Of a stretch of 64,000 bases of DNA, positions 10,822-20,105 are shown in pieces. The notes beneath the pieces are model-generated. The model searched no databases, had not been told where the DNA came from, and saw only the letters and a program-made list of their open reading frames with translations. The position numbers were made by a program, and so were the translations under genes. The DNA comes from Marinilactibacillus psychrotolerans. Its GTDB lineage: Bacteria > Bacillota > Bacilli > Lactobacillales > Carnobacteriaceae_A. The DNA is taken from the NCBI RefSeq assembly GCF_900101525.1, contig NZ_FMZD01000012.1, positions 1-64,000 on the forward strand, written 5' to 3'. How positions within the stretch are numbered: the first letter of the stretch is position 1; each line of letters begins with the position of its first letter.

Positions 10822-11670
10822 TTGTCCCGTATTAAAAAAGTATTGAACACAAGTGTAGTTTTAATAGAAAAAGATGGAAAAGAAATCGTTGTTTTTGGTA
10901 AGGGAATCGGATTCGGGGCGAAACCGGGTGAGGTAATTGACGAGACAAGAGTGGATCAGGTATTCTTTTCAGCTGAAAACACCCGCATGCAGCAAGTTTT
11001 AGAGCTGCTGAGCAACATTCCTGAGATTTATCTCACTATGGTTCAAGAAATTGTACAGTACTCTAAAGGACGCTTAGATACGGAATTACAACAAAGTATT
11101 TATTTTACCTTAATGGATCACTTACACTTTGCTGTTGAGAGGGCAAGGAAAGGACTGAATATTAGCAATCGAGTGTACTGGGAAGTAAAAAGTTATTACC
11201 CTAAAGAATTCAATGTTGGTGAGTATGCGAGGAATCTTGTGAATCAACAATTAGATGTTGAATTACCGGAAGAAGAGTCTGCAAATATCGCTTTTCATTT
11301 GATTAATGCGCAAAATCCTGAAAAAGGTCATGCAGACAGTATGAGAACAGCTAAAATTCTTGGGAGTATTGTAAGTTTAGTGCGGTATAATCTAAAGACC
11401 TCTCTTCAAACAGATTCAATTCACTATAATCGCTTTATCACGCATGTTAAATTCTTTGTAGAACGCTATTTATCCGATAAACTTATGGAAGAAAAAGACG
11501 AAGAATTATTTGAACAAATTTCAACTCTGTACCCAGAAGCAATGAATATTGCATTTAAGATCAAAGAATATATGCAAGAAGTTCATCAGAAACCTGTTCC
11601 AAAAGATGAATTGACTTATCTTGCGGTGCATATTAATCGTCTGCTGAAGTATTCAGAATTGAGTAAGTGA
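10822..11670 (+). CDS. licT: BglG/LicT-family transcriptional antiterminator
   Basis: This 282-residue regulator has an N-terminal RNA-binding CAT domain (residues 1-56, with NTSVVLIEKDGKEIVVFGKG), then PRD1 (about 65-170) and PRD2 (about 175-282). The PRDs carry histidines that are phosphorylated by HPr and by the EII to set activity. The start is TTG at 10822, six bases after AAGGAGGGAG. It sits last in the operon, whereas in Bacillus licT precedes bglP, so antitermination would increase the amount of antiterminator. Its target is the RAT site at 7331-7362. Confidence 0.93.
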   Translation: MSRIKKVLNTSVVLIEKDGKEIVVFGKGIGFGAKPGEVIDETRVDQVFFSAENTRMQQVLELLSNIPEIYLTMVQEIVQYSKGRLDTELQQSIYFTLMDHLHFAVERARKGLNISNRVYWEVKSYYPKEFNVGEYARNLVNQQLDVELPEEESANIAFHLINAQNPEKGHADSMRTAKILGSIVSLVRYNLKTSLQTDSIHYNRFITHVKFFVERYLSDKLMEEKDEELFEQISTLYPEAMNIAFKIKEYMQEVHQKPVPKDELTYLAVHINRLLKYSELSK

Positions 11671-11677
11671 AAAATTA

Positions 11678-11812
11678 AGAGACTGGGACAAAACTAGATA
11701 GAATGTAAAACCCCGTCAAATCCAGGAAATCCAATCCTTGATTTGACGGGGTTTTTGGTTGTTACACACTTCAAATAATGGCTTAATAGAAACTTTTGTC
11801 CCAGCTTCTTTC
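11678..11812 (+). terminator. Nested double hairpin: terminator inside a GGGACAAAA inverted repeat
   Basis: The inner stem AAAACCCCGTCAAATC (11707-11722) and GATTTGACGGGGTTTTT (11740-11756) is a strong terminator for the bgl operon. It is framed by an outer inverted repeat, GAGACTGGGACAAAACT near 11680-11695 and AACTTTTGTCCCAGCTTC near 11791-11808. Outer repeats of this CTGGGACAAAA type are familiar as dispersed elements next to genes in Lactobacillales, so this may be a small mobile or MITE-like unit rather than only a terminator. Confidence 0.75.
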
Positions 11813-12003
11813 CTACGGTTTAGTCAAGATCAAAGATTAACTAATATTGCCTTGACTAATCTTAGTATGTTTTATTAATCGAGTAGATATCGATTATGAG
11901 CACAGTATATATTTTATGATAATATTATGAAATTTATTTTTAGACTTATGATGAATAAATTCTGTGAATATATAATAAAATTCTTTGGTGTAGTATAGAT
12001 TGG

Positions 12004-12032
12004 TTGAATGGTATGATTAGATTCTTTATACT
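12004..12032 (+). promoter_or_regulatory. Promoter of the MFS transporter gene
   Basis: TTGAAT (12004-12009) and TATACT (12027-12032) are separated by 17 bases, 33 bases before the start codon. The stretch 11813-12003 is AT-rich and shows only a loose inverted repeat (AAAGATTA ... TAATCTT, 11831-11865) that could be an operator. Confidence 0.6.
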
Positions 12033-12065
12033 TGTAAAGATTATAATTATAGAAAGGAATAAAAG

Positions 12066-13334
12066 ATGTCAAAAAAAAGAAAGCCAATATTTTATGGGTG
12101 GATCATTGTATTTATAGGAGCAATGACACTTTTTTTTAATTCACCTGGACAAACTTTTTCGGTTTCGATATTCATTGATTATTACATTGAGGAGTTTGGT
12201 TGGAGCAGAAGTCAAATTTCAAGTTTTTATTCCATTGCAACTCTAGTTTCAGGTTTATCCATGCCTTTTGTAGGGAATCTAATTGATAAAAAAGGGCATA
12301 GAACATCTATTGGTGTGGTAACTTTCTTATTCGGTATAGCTTTGATTTGGATGAGTCAAGTAAATGCTCCGTGGATGATTTTGATAGGGTTCCTATTTAT
12401 TCGCATGTTCGGTCAAGGAGCGATGAGTTTAATTCCATCTGTTTTAATCCCTCAATGGTTCAATAAAAAGAGAGGAAGAGCTTTTTCATTTGTTACAGTA
12501 GGAGCGGTCTTAGGATCTGCTACTATCCCTCCATTGAATAATTTTCTTATTCAAAGTAGTGGTTTAACGTTTGCATGGTTGTTTTGGGCAGCTGCTATAT
12601 TATTTGTTATGATGCCGATTGGAGTGATCTTTGTACGGAATAGGCCTGAAGATATTGGTCAATTAACTGATGGAATTCCAAATAAACAAACCAAAACCTC
12701 AGATAATAAATCAGATATCGATTTAAAGAATGAGTATGATGAATCCTGGACACTACAAGAGGCTAAAAAAACACGAAGTTTTTGGTTGATGTTATTTTCA
12801 AGTATTGTCCCTGCAATGATCAATACCGCTTTTACATTTCATATGGTGTCGATTATAACAGAAAAAGGTTATGATGCTGCGTTTGCAGCCTACTTACTAA
12901 GTGCAATCGCTATTACACAGATGGCTATGACTTTTGCAGCTGGCTATGTATTGGAGAAAGTTAGAGTCAACATTGTCAAAGCTACAAATTTCATCCTGTA
13001 CTTTATTATTTTGTTATTATTGAATTTTAGTGAACAACAGTTTATCTTGATTATATTCGCTATTTTACAAGGAAGTTTTGCAGCTTTTGATAGTGTGTCC
13101 ACCAATGTTTTATGGCCAGATTATTTTGGTAGAGCACATTTAGGGAAAATTCGAGGATTAGCTATGTCAGCTATGGTAATCGGTTCTGCTCTTGGTCCAT
13201 TACCATTTGGTATTGCATTTGATGTTTTTGGAGGATATAACGAAATTTTGTTAATTTCACTCATTCTTCCAACTTTAGCTGCAATAGCCTGTTTTTTTTC
13301 TCCAGCCCCTATAAAAAACAATCTCAAAACCTAA
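12066..13334 (+). CDS. MFS transporter, monocarboxylate/OFA-like
   Basis: The 422-residue protein has twelve predicted membrane helices, split by a charged cytoplasmic loop at about 200-225. The N-terminal FYGWIIVFIGAMTLFF and the loop NLIDKKGHRTS are typical of the oxalate/formate antiporter and monocarboxylate branch of the major facilitator superfamily. The substrate cannot be told from sequence. It is monocistronic, with its own promoter and terminator. The ribosome site is AGAAAGGAATAAAAG. Confidence 0.82.
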   Translation: MSKKRKPIFYGWIIVFIGAMTLFFNSPGQTFSVSIFIDYYIEEFGWSRSQISSFYSIATLVSGLSMPFVGNLIDKKGHRTSIGVVTFLFGIALIWMSQVNAPWMILIGFLFIRMFGQGAMSLIPSVLIPQWFNKKRGRAFSFVTVGAVLGSATIPPLNNFLIQSSGLTFAWLFWAAAILFVMMPIGVIFVRNRPEDIGQLTDGIPNKQTKTSDNKSDIDLKNEYDESWTLQEAKKTRSFWLMLFSSIVPAMINTAFTFHMVSIITEKGYDAAFAAYLLSAIAITQMAMTFAAGYVLEKVRVNIVKATNFILYFIILLLLNFSEQQFILIIFAILQGSFAAFDSVSTNVLWPDYFGRAHLGKIRGLAMSAMVIGSALGPLPFGIAFDVFGGYNEILLISLILPTLAAIACFFSPAPIKNNLKT

Positions 13335-13382
13335 ATTTTAAAATCTACTGTGAAAATTTATTATATTTTGAACTAAATTAGG

Positions 13383-13417
13383 AATTCAAGTTAATTACTG
13401 ATTAACTTGAATTTTTA
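13383..13417 (+). terminator. Terminator of the MFS gene
   Basis: ATTCAAGTTAAT and ATTAACTTGAAT form a perfect 12-bp stem around TACTG, followed by TTTTTA. Confidence 0.8.
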
Positions 13418-13450
13418 TTAAAAAAGATATAAACAAAAATCAATTATCTG

Positions 13451-13483
13451 ATAACCACCTTTGATTTATTCAAAGGTGGTTAT
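13451..13483. repeat. Perfect 14-bp inverted repeat without a T-tract
   Basis: ATAACCACCTTTGA (13451-13464) and TCAAAGGTGGTTAT (13470-13483) flank a 5-base loop. No T-run follows, so it is not a standard terminator. It lies 280 bases ahead of the alditol regulator gene and could be a second, weaker terminator or an operator. The remaining intergenic sequence to 13762 holds a cre-like site, a TATAAT at 13573 and an orphan AGGAGG near 13628. Confidence 0.5.
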
Positions 13484-13581
13484 TTGCAGCTACAGTATAT
13501 TTTTACTGTTTGATAAATAATTCACAAAGTTAATAATATGGTAAAGTCCAAAAGTGTACATTCCTATGCGCATATAATGGG

Positions 13582-13596
13582 ATGAAAGCGTATTTA
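13582..13596 (+). promoter_or_regulatory. cre-like CcpA site upstream of the alditol operon
   Basis: ATGAAAGCGTATTTA matches the cre consensus at all but one conserved position. It lies just downstream of a TATAAT at 13573-13578, where CcpA binding would block transcription. No clear -35 accompanies that hexamer, as expected for an activator-dependent promoter. Confidence 0.5.
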
Positions 13597-13762
13597 TTTT
13601 GTGGGTTTTCACAAGTACAATATAGTCAGGAGGTAGGAAACAAACGATCCATTTAGAATCATTGCTAAAAAAGAAAATGTCTAATAGGTTTTGCCAAAAC
13701 TGTCGATTGAATCTGAAAATTACTATATTTCTTTCAATATACTAGAGAAGGAGGTGAAGCAC

Positions 13763-15856
13763 ATGTATCTGGATGAAAGAAGCAAAAAATTGTTGATTGA
13801 AATAGTAAAGAAACCAAATACGACTAACAAAAAACTGCAATTAGATCATAAACTTACAAGAAGACAAGTCAATTACAGCCTAAATAAAGTCAATGAATGG
13901 CTTGAAGATCAAGGTTTTAACGCATTAAAAAAAATGAATGGATATTATAGAGTAGATGATAATATTGGAGAACTTCTCGAAATTGAAAAAGAAGATCATG
14001 AAATTTATATTCCATCTCCGAATGAAAGAAAGTATTTAATCATCTTATATGTATTGTCAAGAGATGAAGCACTGTCATTAAATCATTTTATAGTAGAAAT
14101 GAATGTCAGCAAAAATACTGTCCTTCAAGATTTAAAAGAGGTAAATAAGATACTAGACTCATTAAACTTAGACATACAATATACACGATCCGAAGGATAT
14201 TACACTGTCGGGGATGAATGGGATAAACGGTCTCTTATGTTAGATGCAATATATAGAATTATTCATATGCATGGAGGAGAATATTATCTTAAAAAGTTAA
14301 TGGGTATTAGTCAAGAAGAGGTCACCGAGATTCGTTCAAGGTTAAATATTATTGAACAGGAATTAACGATATCTTTTGCGGATACAGAAATGGATACCTT
14401 ACCCTATTCCTTCTACGGGCTCTTCAAGAGAATGATGCAAGGAAAGTATATTAATACAGAATTCTATATTGATAATCAGGAGTTATCAGATACAAGAGAG
14501 TTTGAAGCGGTAAAAGTACTGATCGAAGGAAAGGGAATGATCCCAGAAGAAGAAAGACTCTACCTGGCATTGCAACTTCTGACATCCAATACCATCAAGA
14601 AAACGCATTTAAAAGTTGAAGAATTACCAAAGTTAAAATATGCCTTACAGAAAACACTAGAAGAATTTGAAAGAAAAGCAGTAATAAACTTAATTGATAA
14701 GAAAACTTTAGTCGACAAATTATTTCTTCATTTTAAACCTGCTTATTATCGAATTAAATATAAACTGACAACGGATTATCGACCTTTAGAAAAAGTAAGT
14801 GAAGAATTTAAAATGCTGCATTATTTTGTTAAAGAATCTTTAGATCCACTGAAGGTCTTTCTTAAAAGTGAATTACCAGAGAGTGAAATAATGTTTATTA
14901 CATTGTTTGTGGTAGGACACATTCTAGAACATAATGAGCAGAATAATTTCGGGGCAAAGAAAAAAGCTATCGTAGTCTGTCCAAATGGACTATCCATTTC
15001 AAAATTGATGAAGCATAATTTGCAGTCTTTATTTCCTGAAATATACTTTTACCCAACTATGTCAATTCGAGAATTTAAGAAAACAGACCTCCCGTATGAT
15101 ATTGTGTTTTCAGCCAGACCGATAACGGTACCTTCAGACAAAAAGCTTTTTGTTGTTAATCAGATGATGGAAGAATCTGAACGAAACGAATTACGTAAAA
15201 TGGTTATGAAATCAGTATTTCATAGTGAGAATAATCAGATAGAAATCTCTAAGCTAATGGAAATAATTAGCGAGTATACGGAAGTAATTGATGAACAGCA
15301 ATTAATAAGCAATTTAAAAGGTGTCATCCAAGAAGATAATAAAATAATGAATAGTGAATCTGATCAGAAAGAAGTTATTCACTTGCCAGAACTGATCAAC
15401 TCATCAATGATTCAAATAGTCGATAAAGTATCTAATTGGAAAGAAGCGATGGAAGTAGCAGCCCAACCTTTATTAGAAAAAAAGAAAATCTCTTTGAATT
15501 ATCTGAAAGCGCTTAATAATCAATACCCTGTAGTAAGTGAACATATTGTTTTACAGAGAAATATTGCTATACCGCATGCTGAAAGTGAAAAAGGTGTTAA
15601 AGAGCTTGGAATGAGTATGTTATTTATAAAAGAAGGGATTCCTAACTTTGATGGATCCGATCTTCATTTCATTGTAGTTATAGCAGCGACTGATAGAAAA
15701 TCCCATTTCACAGCATTAATGGAACTTATGAAACTTGCAGGAAACGATGCATTATTAAAAGAATTATCTAAAAGTGGAAATGAAGATGAGATATATCAAG
15801 TTATCTTAAAATCAATTAAAGAAAAAGATCCATTATATAAATCATTAAGAAGTTAG
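13763..15856 (+). CDS. PRD-containing PTS-controlled transcriptional activator (MtlR/LicR type)
   Basis: The 697-residue activator has N-terminal helix-turn-helix domains (about 1-165), two PRD regulation domains (about 180-395), an EIIB galactitol-type domain with C406 in VVCPNGLS, and a C-terminal EIIA of the mannitol/fructose type with H605 in IPHAES. These sites report the phosphorylation state of the PTS and tune DNA binding. ATG at 13763 is preceded by AAGGAGGTGAAGCAC. A longer frame begins with TTG at 13691 but would bury that ribosome site. It heads the alditol operon and most likely activates it. Confidence 0.9.
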   Translation: MYLDERSKKLLIEIVKKPNTTNKKLQLDHKLTRRQVNYSLNKVNEWLEDQGFNALKKMNGYYRVDDNIGELLEIEKEDHEIYIPSPNERKYLIILYVLSRDEALSLNHFIVEMNVSKNTVLQDLKEVNKILDSLNLDIQYTRSEGYYTVGDEWDKRSLMLDAIYRIIHMHGGEYYLKKLMGISQEEVTEIRSRLNIIEQELTISFADTEMDTLPYSFYGLFKRMMQGKYINTEFYIDNQELSDTREFEAVKVLIEGKGMIPEEERLYLALQLLTSNTIKKTHLKVEELPKLKYALQKTLEEFERKAVINLIDKKTLVDKLFLHFKPAYYRIKYKLTTDYRPLEKVSEEFKMLHYFVKESLDPLKVFLKSELPESEIMFITLFVVGHILEHNEQNNFGAKKKAIVVCPNGLSISKLMKHNLQSLFPEIYFYPTMSIREFKKTDLPYDIVFSARPITVPSDKKLFVVNQMMEESERNELRKMVMKSVFHSENNQIEISKLMEIISEYTEVIDEQQLISNLKGVIQEDNKIMNSESDQKEVIHLPELINSSMIQIVDKVSNWKEAMEVAAQPLLEKKKISLNYLKALNNQYPVVSEHIVLQRNIAIPHAESEKGVKELGMSMLFIKEGIPNFDGSDLHFIVVIAATDRKSHFTALMELMKLAGNDALLKELSKSGNEDEIYQVILKSIKEKDPLYKSLRS

Positions 15857-15867
15857 GAGAAAGCAGT

Positions 15868-16344
15868 ATGAATATTGAAGAATTCTTATCAGAAGATTTT
15901 ATTTGGTTAAATGAACCAGTAAAGTCACAACTAGATGTTTTTGAAAAAGTTTCCGCGAAATGTCAAGATAAGGGATTTGTCAGTGAAGAGTTTTTAGAAA
16001 AAATAAAAGAAAGAGAAAAAGTTTTTCCAACTGGACTGCAGCTAGATGGGTATGGCGTTGCAATTCCACACACAGATCCTGAATGTGTGAATAAACAGTT
16101 TATAGCAGTTTTCACTCCAGAAGAAGATGTCTCATTTAAAAGAATGGATGATTCTACTGCAGAAGTTAAGGTTAAAATTATTTTCGTTCTGGGGTTAAAT
16201 CAACCGCATAGTCAATTAGCTATGCTCCAGGAACTAATGGTCTTACTCCAAGATAAAGAAGCAGTCGAAAATCTTAGAAAAACAACAGATAAAAAGCAAA
16301 TGATTGAATATCTTTCAGATCTATCAAAACAAAAACAAAGATGA
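15868..16344 (+). CDS. gatA: PTS EIIA component, galactitol/alditol type
   Basis: The 158-residue soluble EIIA has its phosphohistidine H68 in GVAIPHTDPE. It takes phosphate from HPr and passes it to the EIIB encoded next. Length and motif fit the GatA-type EIIA of alditol PTSs. It lies 11 bases after the regulator gene. The gat name denotes family, not proven galactitol specificity, because the downstream enzymes suggest a pentitol. Confidence 0.87.
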   Translation: MNIEEFLSEDFIWLNEPVKSQLDVFEKVSAKCQDKGFVSEEFLEKIKEREKVFPTGLQLDGYGVAIPHTDPECVNKQFIAVFTPEEDVSFKRMDDSTAEVKVKIIFVLGLNQPHSQLAMLQELMVLLQDKEAVENLRKTTDKKQMIEYLSDLSKQKQR

Positions 16345-16358
16345 AAAGGGGAGAAATA

Positions 16359-16643
16359 ATGAATACAAAGAAAAAAGTTTTAGTGGCATGTGGTACTGGT
16401 ATTGCAACATCTACAGTAGTTGTAGAACGGGTAGAACGTTTGATCAAAGAAAATGGAATCAATGCAGAAGTTGAACAAATTAAAATTTCAGAAGCAAAAG
16501 GAAAGCAAGAAGGCGCGGATCTAATTGTCTCTACAACTATGTTACCGACTACCTATAATATTCCAACAATCATTGCTACTGGATATATCTCAGGCATTAA
16601 TGCAGAGCAACTAGATGAAAAAATTCTTTCCGAACTTCGTTGA
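16359..16643 (+). CDS. gatB: PTS EIIB component, galactitol/alditol type
   Basis: The 94-residue EIIB starts MNTKKKVLVACGTGIATST, with the phosphocysteine C11 in the ACGTGIATS loop. It transfers phosphate from EIIA to the substrate bound by EIIC. The ATG at 16359 follows AAAGGGGAGAAATA. An ATG 18 bases upstream overlaps the gatA stop codon and would put the ribosome site inside the gene. Confidence 0.88.
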   Translation: MNTKKKVLVACGTGIATSTVVVERVERLIKENGINAEVEQIKISEAKGKQEGADLIVSTTMLPTTYNIPTIIATGYISGINAEQLDEKILSELR

Positions 16644-16701
16644 TATAGTTTCAAAAGTAAATTAAAAAATTAAATAATATAAAAATAGAGGAGTTGCAGA
16701 A

Positions 16702-17982
16702 ATGGATTATATTACAGATGCAATAAGTTACATTATCAATCTCGGGCCGACAGTTATTCTCCCAATTACATTAGTGTTCATTGGGATGATATTTGGAACT
16801 GGGTTTAAAAAAGCTTTTCGTTCCGGGATTATTGTTGGGATAGGGTTTGTAGGAATCAATTTAATAATTGGCCTTCTAATGGATGAACTAGGAGCAGCAG
16901 CTGAAGCAATGGTTCAAAACTTCGGAATACGATTGGATGTTATTGATGCTGGTTGGCCAGCGTCAGCAGCTGCAGCCTGGGCAATGCCAATTTCGGTATT
17001 ACTTATTCCTATATTGCTTTTTGTAAACTTACTGATGATTGTCTTAAAACTAACAAACACTTTGAATGTAGATATATGGAATTACTGGCATATGATTGCT
17101 GCGGGTGCTACTGGTTACATCGTTACAGGCGGTAATATTTGGTTTGCTGTAGTATGTGCTGTGCTTTATGAAGTCGTTATCTTAGTTGTAGCAGATAAAA
17201 CCCAGCCGTATGTTGAAAACTTTTTCGGATTAGAAGGGTTAACTTTCCCAACTGGGTCTCCTATAGGATTTGGACTTATTGGTATTCCATTAGCATGGTT
17301 AGTTGGAAAAATACCTGGCATTAAAAACATCAAAGCTGATTCAGAGTCTATTCAGAACCGTTTAGGGATCTTTGGAGAACCCATGATGATTGGATTGATT
17401 TTAGGTACAGCAATAGGATTATTAGGTGGATATGGAATTGGTGAAGCATTCCAAGTAGGGATTGCCATGGGGGCGGTAATGCTCTTAATGCCTCGTATGG
17501 TTAAAATTTTAATGGAAGGTCTAATTCCAATATCAGAAGCAGCAAGAACGTTTATGAAAAAAAGATTTCCGGGTAGAGATTTGTTCATTGGTGTTGATGC
17601 AGCTTTAGCAGTAGGCCATCCAGGGGTATTATCAACGTCCCTTTTACTAGTACCGGTAACACTTCTAATTGCAATCATTCTTCCGGGAAATAGTGTTTTA
17701 CCTTTTGGAGATTTGGTAGGGATTACATTCTTTGTTGTATTTGTACTAGCAGCAAGTAAAGGAAATATTGTTCAATCAGTTATTACAGGAGCCTTGATGA
17801 TGGTTATTACTCTTTGGTTAGCAACAGATTTTGCAGCAGTGCACACAGAGATGATGGCAGGAACAGGATTCCAAGCACCTGGTGATGCAACTCAAATCGT
17901 TTCATTAACTACTGGAGGAAATCCTCTTAACTGGTTAATCTTAAAATTTGCTGAACTTTATCAGATGGTCTTTGGCGGCTAA
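16702..17982 (+). CDS. gatC: PTS EIIC component, galactitol/alditol type
   Basis: The 426-residue membrane permease has roughly ten to twelve hydrophobic segments and is similar in layout to GatC. Characteristic stretches include ILPITLVFIGMIFGTGFKKA near the N-terminus and GVDAALAVGHPGVL near 300. It moves the alditol across the membrane while EIIB phosphorylates it. A 58-base gap separates it from the EIIB gene, with AGAGGAGTTGCAGAA as ribosome site. The substrate is not predictable from EIIC alone. Confidence 0.88.
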   Translation: MDYITDAISYIINLGPTVILPITLVFIGMIFGTGFKKAFRSGIIVGIGFVGINLIIGLLMDELGAAAEAMVQNFGIRLDVIDAGWPASAAAAWAMPISVLLIPILLFVNLLMIVLKLTNTLNVDIWNYWHMIAAGATGYIVTGGNIWFAVVCAVLYEVVILVVADKTQPYVENFFGLEGLTFPTGSPIGFGLIGIPLAWLVGKIPGIKNIKADSESIQNRLGIFGEPMMIGLILGTAIGLLGGYGIGEAFQVGIAMGAVMLLMPRMVKILMEGLIPISEAARTFMKKRFPGRDLFIGVDAALAVGHPGVLSTSLLLVPVTLLIAIILPGNSVLPFGDLVGITFFVVFVLAASKGNIVQSVITGALMMVITLWLATDFAAVHTEMMAGTGFQAPGDATQIVSLTTGGNPLNWLILKFAELYQMVFGG

Positions 17983-18015
17983 AAACCTCTAATGAAAATA
18001 TAAGGAGACGTATAA

Positions 18016-19065
18016 ATGTTTGCAGCAGTATTACATGAAGGACACTCTATAGAAATCGAAGATGTACATGAGCAGCCTTTAGAAGCGAAAGAGGTACGGG
18101 TAAAAGTTATGGCTGCAGGCATTTGCGGCTCAGATACTCATAAAATGCGTACGAAATGGAAATATGGATTTCCAGCAGTTATGGGGCATGAATTTTCTGG
18201 AGAAGTGATAGAGATAGGTTCCAAAGTAACTAAATTCAGCATTGGGGAACGAGTTGTAGGGATACCGTTATTACCTTGTTATGAATGTGAATATTGTCTG
18301 TCAGGTGAATACTCGTTATGTGAAAATTATAAAATGATAGGATCGCACTTTTATGGGGCATTTGCAGAAAAAGTGGTTGTTCCAGAAAAAAATCTTCTCA
18401 ACATTGATGATTTAAATTATGAAGAAGCGACAATGATAGAACCATTAGCAGTTGCTCTCCATGGGGTGCAGGGAATTGATCCGAAATTAGGAGATACTGT
18501 TCTTGTTTTTGGAGCAGGAAATATAGGATTATTAACCATTCAAGCCCTTAAAATTATTGGAGTCAAAAATATTATTGCAGTAGATGTTAAAAAGGGAAAT
18601 CTAGAAGAAGCTAAGAAATATGGAGCAGATTTTACTATAAATTCTTTAGTGGAAGATCTTGAAAAACTTGTCAAAGAATACTCTGGTAATAGCGGAGTAG
18701 ACATCGTTTTAGAGTGTGCAGGTTCGGCAATTGCGCAAGAGCAATGTTTAAGAGTGGTAAAAAAACATGGGAAAATAGCATATATCGGTATAGCTTATGA
18801 AGACATTCATCTCCCAGAAGACTCATTTGAAAAGATTTTTCGACATGAACTTACGTTAAAAGGATTCTGGAATTCATATAGTGCTCCTTTTCCAGGAAAA
18901 GAATGGACTAATAGTTATAACTTGATAAAACAAAATAAAGTAAATGTAAAAGATATGATCACTCATCGTTTTCCTTTAAGTCAGACAAAAGAAGCCTTTG
19001 AGATGATATTAGAACAGAAAGAACTTCACAAAAAGGTATTGATTATTCCAAATAAGGAGATGTAA
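18016..19065 (+). CDS. Zinc-dependent alditol-phosphate dehydrogenase, GatD-like
   Basis: The 349-residue MDR-family dehydrogenase has the catalytic zinc motif GICGSD (near 37-42) and GHEFSG (near 57). Four structural-zinc cysteines lie in PCYECEYCLSGEYSLC, and the Rossmann motif GAGNIG is near 170. GFWNSYSAPFPGKEW near 292 closely resembles the equivalent segment I recall from galactitol-1-phosphate 5-dehydrogenase. It probably oxidises the phosphorylated alditol from the PTS with NAD+. Because the operon lacks a tagatose kinase and aldolase and instead encodes pentose-phosphate enzymes, a pentitol phosphate is the more likely substrate. Confidence 0.82.
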   Translation: MFAAVLHEGHSIEIEDVHEQPLEAKEVRVKVMAAGICGSDTHKMRTKWKYGFPAVMGHEFSGEVIEIGSKVTKFSIGERVVGIPLLPCYECEYCLSGEYSLCENYKMIGSHFYGAFAEKVVVPEKNLLNIDDLNYEEATMIEPLAVALHGVQGIDPKLGDTVLVFGAGNIGLLTIQALKIIGVKNIIAVDVKKGNLEEAKKYGADFTINSLVEDLEKLVKEYSGNSGVDIVLECAGSAIAQEQCLRVVKKHGKIAYIGIAYEDIHLPEDSFEKIFRHELTLKGFWNSYSAPFPGKEWTNSYNLIKQNKVNVKDMITHRFPLSQTKEAFEMILEQKELHKKVLIIPNKEM

Positions 19066-19068
19066 AGA

Positions 19069-20100
19069 TTGAAAGCAGTAGTGAAAACAGAACCAGGCTA
19101 TGATCATATGGAATTTAAAGAAGTTGAAGAACCAGAAGTTTACGGGGATATAGTAAAAATAAAGTCAGCATTTACCGGAATCTGCGGATCAGATATTCAT
19201 ACATTCAAAGGGGAATATAAAAACCCCACTACCCCCATTACTTTAGGGCATGAGTTTTCTGGTGTTGTTGTAGAAATTGGACCTGATGTGAAAAACATAA
19301 AGGTCGGAGACCGTGTCACAAGCGAAACAACGTTTAAAACTTGTGGAGAATGTCGATATTGTAAAGAAAAAGATTATAATCTATGCAGCAATCGAAAAGG
19401 CATTGGAACGCAACAAAATGGTAGTTTTACAAACTATTTGATCTCTAGAGAAGAAAGTGTGCATGTTTTACCAGAAAATGTTTCATTAGAAGCTGGGGCA
19501 TTTACCGAACCGCTAGCGTGTTGTACACATGCAGCTTTGGAGAAAACCAGCATTGAAGCTACAGATATTGTATTGGTAGTGGGACCTGGACCGATTGGGT
19601 TATTACTTTCTCAAGTGGTTAAATCAAAAGGTGCAACAGTCATATTATCCGGAGTAACCAGAGATGCATCAAGATTAGACTTAGCAAAAAAACTTGGTAT
19701 AGATTATACTATTGATTCTTTAACTCAAAATCTGGATGAATTAGTTCTCAAGCTGACTGATGGATATGGAGCAGATAAAGTCTTTGACTGTTCAGGAGCG
19801 GTACCGGCAGTTAATCAGGCATTAGCTCTGACTGCCAAAAAAGGTGATTTTATTCAAGTAGGTTTGTTTCCAGATAAGTACATCAAATTAGATGTAGAAA
19901 GTATTATTCAAAGAGAGATCAATTATGTTGGTAGCCGTTCGCAGAAACCAACTTCTTGGCCGCTAGCGTTAGAACTAATCGCTAATGGAAGTGTACAAGT
20001 TGAAAAAATGGTTACGATGACTGAAGAGCTTGAAAATTGGCGCAAAGCATTTGAAGCTGTGATGGAAGGAAATGAAGTGAAAGTTTTAGTGAAATCTTAA
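19069..20100 (+). CDS. Zinc-dependent polyol(-phosphate) dehydrogenase, sorbitol/arabitol-phosphate type
   Basis: The 343-residue MDR dehydrogenase has GICGSDIHTF near 38, GHEFSG near 61, structural cysteines in CGECRYCKEKDYNLC and the nucleotide motif GPGPIG near 168. It resembles L-iditol/sorbitol dehydrogenases and the D-arabitol-phosphate dehydrogenase group. The start is TTG at 19069, after AAGGAGATGTAAAG and only 3 bases beyond the previous stop codon. Two different dehydrogenases in one operon suggest either two alditols or oxidation at two positions, giving xylulose-5-P and ribulose-5-P. Confidence 0.8.
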   Translation: MKAVVKTEPGYDHMEFKEVEEPEVYGDIVKIKSAFTGICGSDIHTFKGEYKNPTTPITLGHEFSGVVVEIGPDVKNIKVGDRVTSETTFKTCGECRYCKEKDYNLCSNRKGIGTQQNGSFTNYLISREESVHVLPENVSLEAGAFTEPLACCTHAALEKTSIEATDIVLVVGPGPIGLLLSQVVKSKGATVILSGVTRDASRLDLAKKLGIDYTIDSLTQNLDELVLKLTDGYGADKVFDCSGAVPAVNQALALTAKKGDFIQVGLFPDKYIKLDVESIIQREINYVGSRSQKPTSWPLALELIANGSVQVEKMVTMTEELENWRKAFEAVMEGNEVKVLVKS

Positions 20101-20105
20101 ATAAG

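Noticed and set aside
11813-12003. Loose inverted repeat AAAGATTA ... TAATCTT as a terminator
   Set aside because: The arms are short and widely spaced and no T-run follows. It is kept only as a weak operator suggestion.
13691-13762. N-terminal extension of the alditol regulator from a TTG codon
   Set aside because: AAGGAGGTG lies at ideal distance before the ATG at 13763, and the extra residues do not belong to the HTH domain.
18016-20100. Reading the operon as a true galactitol catabolic operon
   Set aside because: No tagatose-6-phosphate kinase or tagatose-bisphosphate aldolase is present, and the downstream genes belong to the pentose phosphate pathway.
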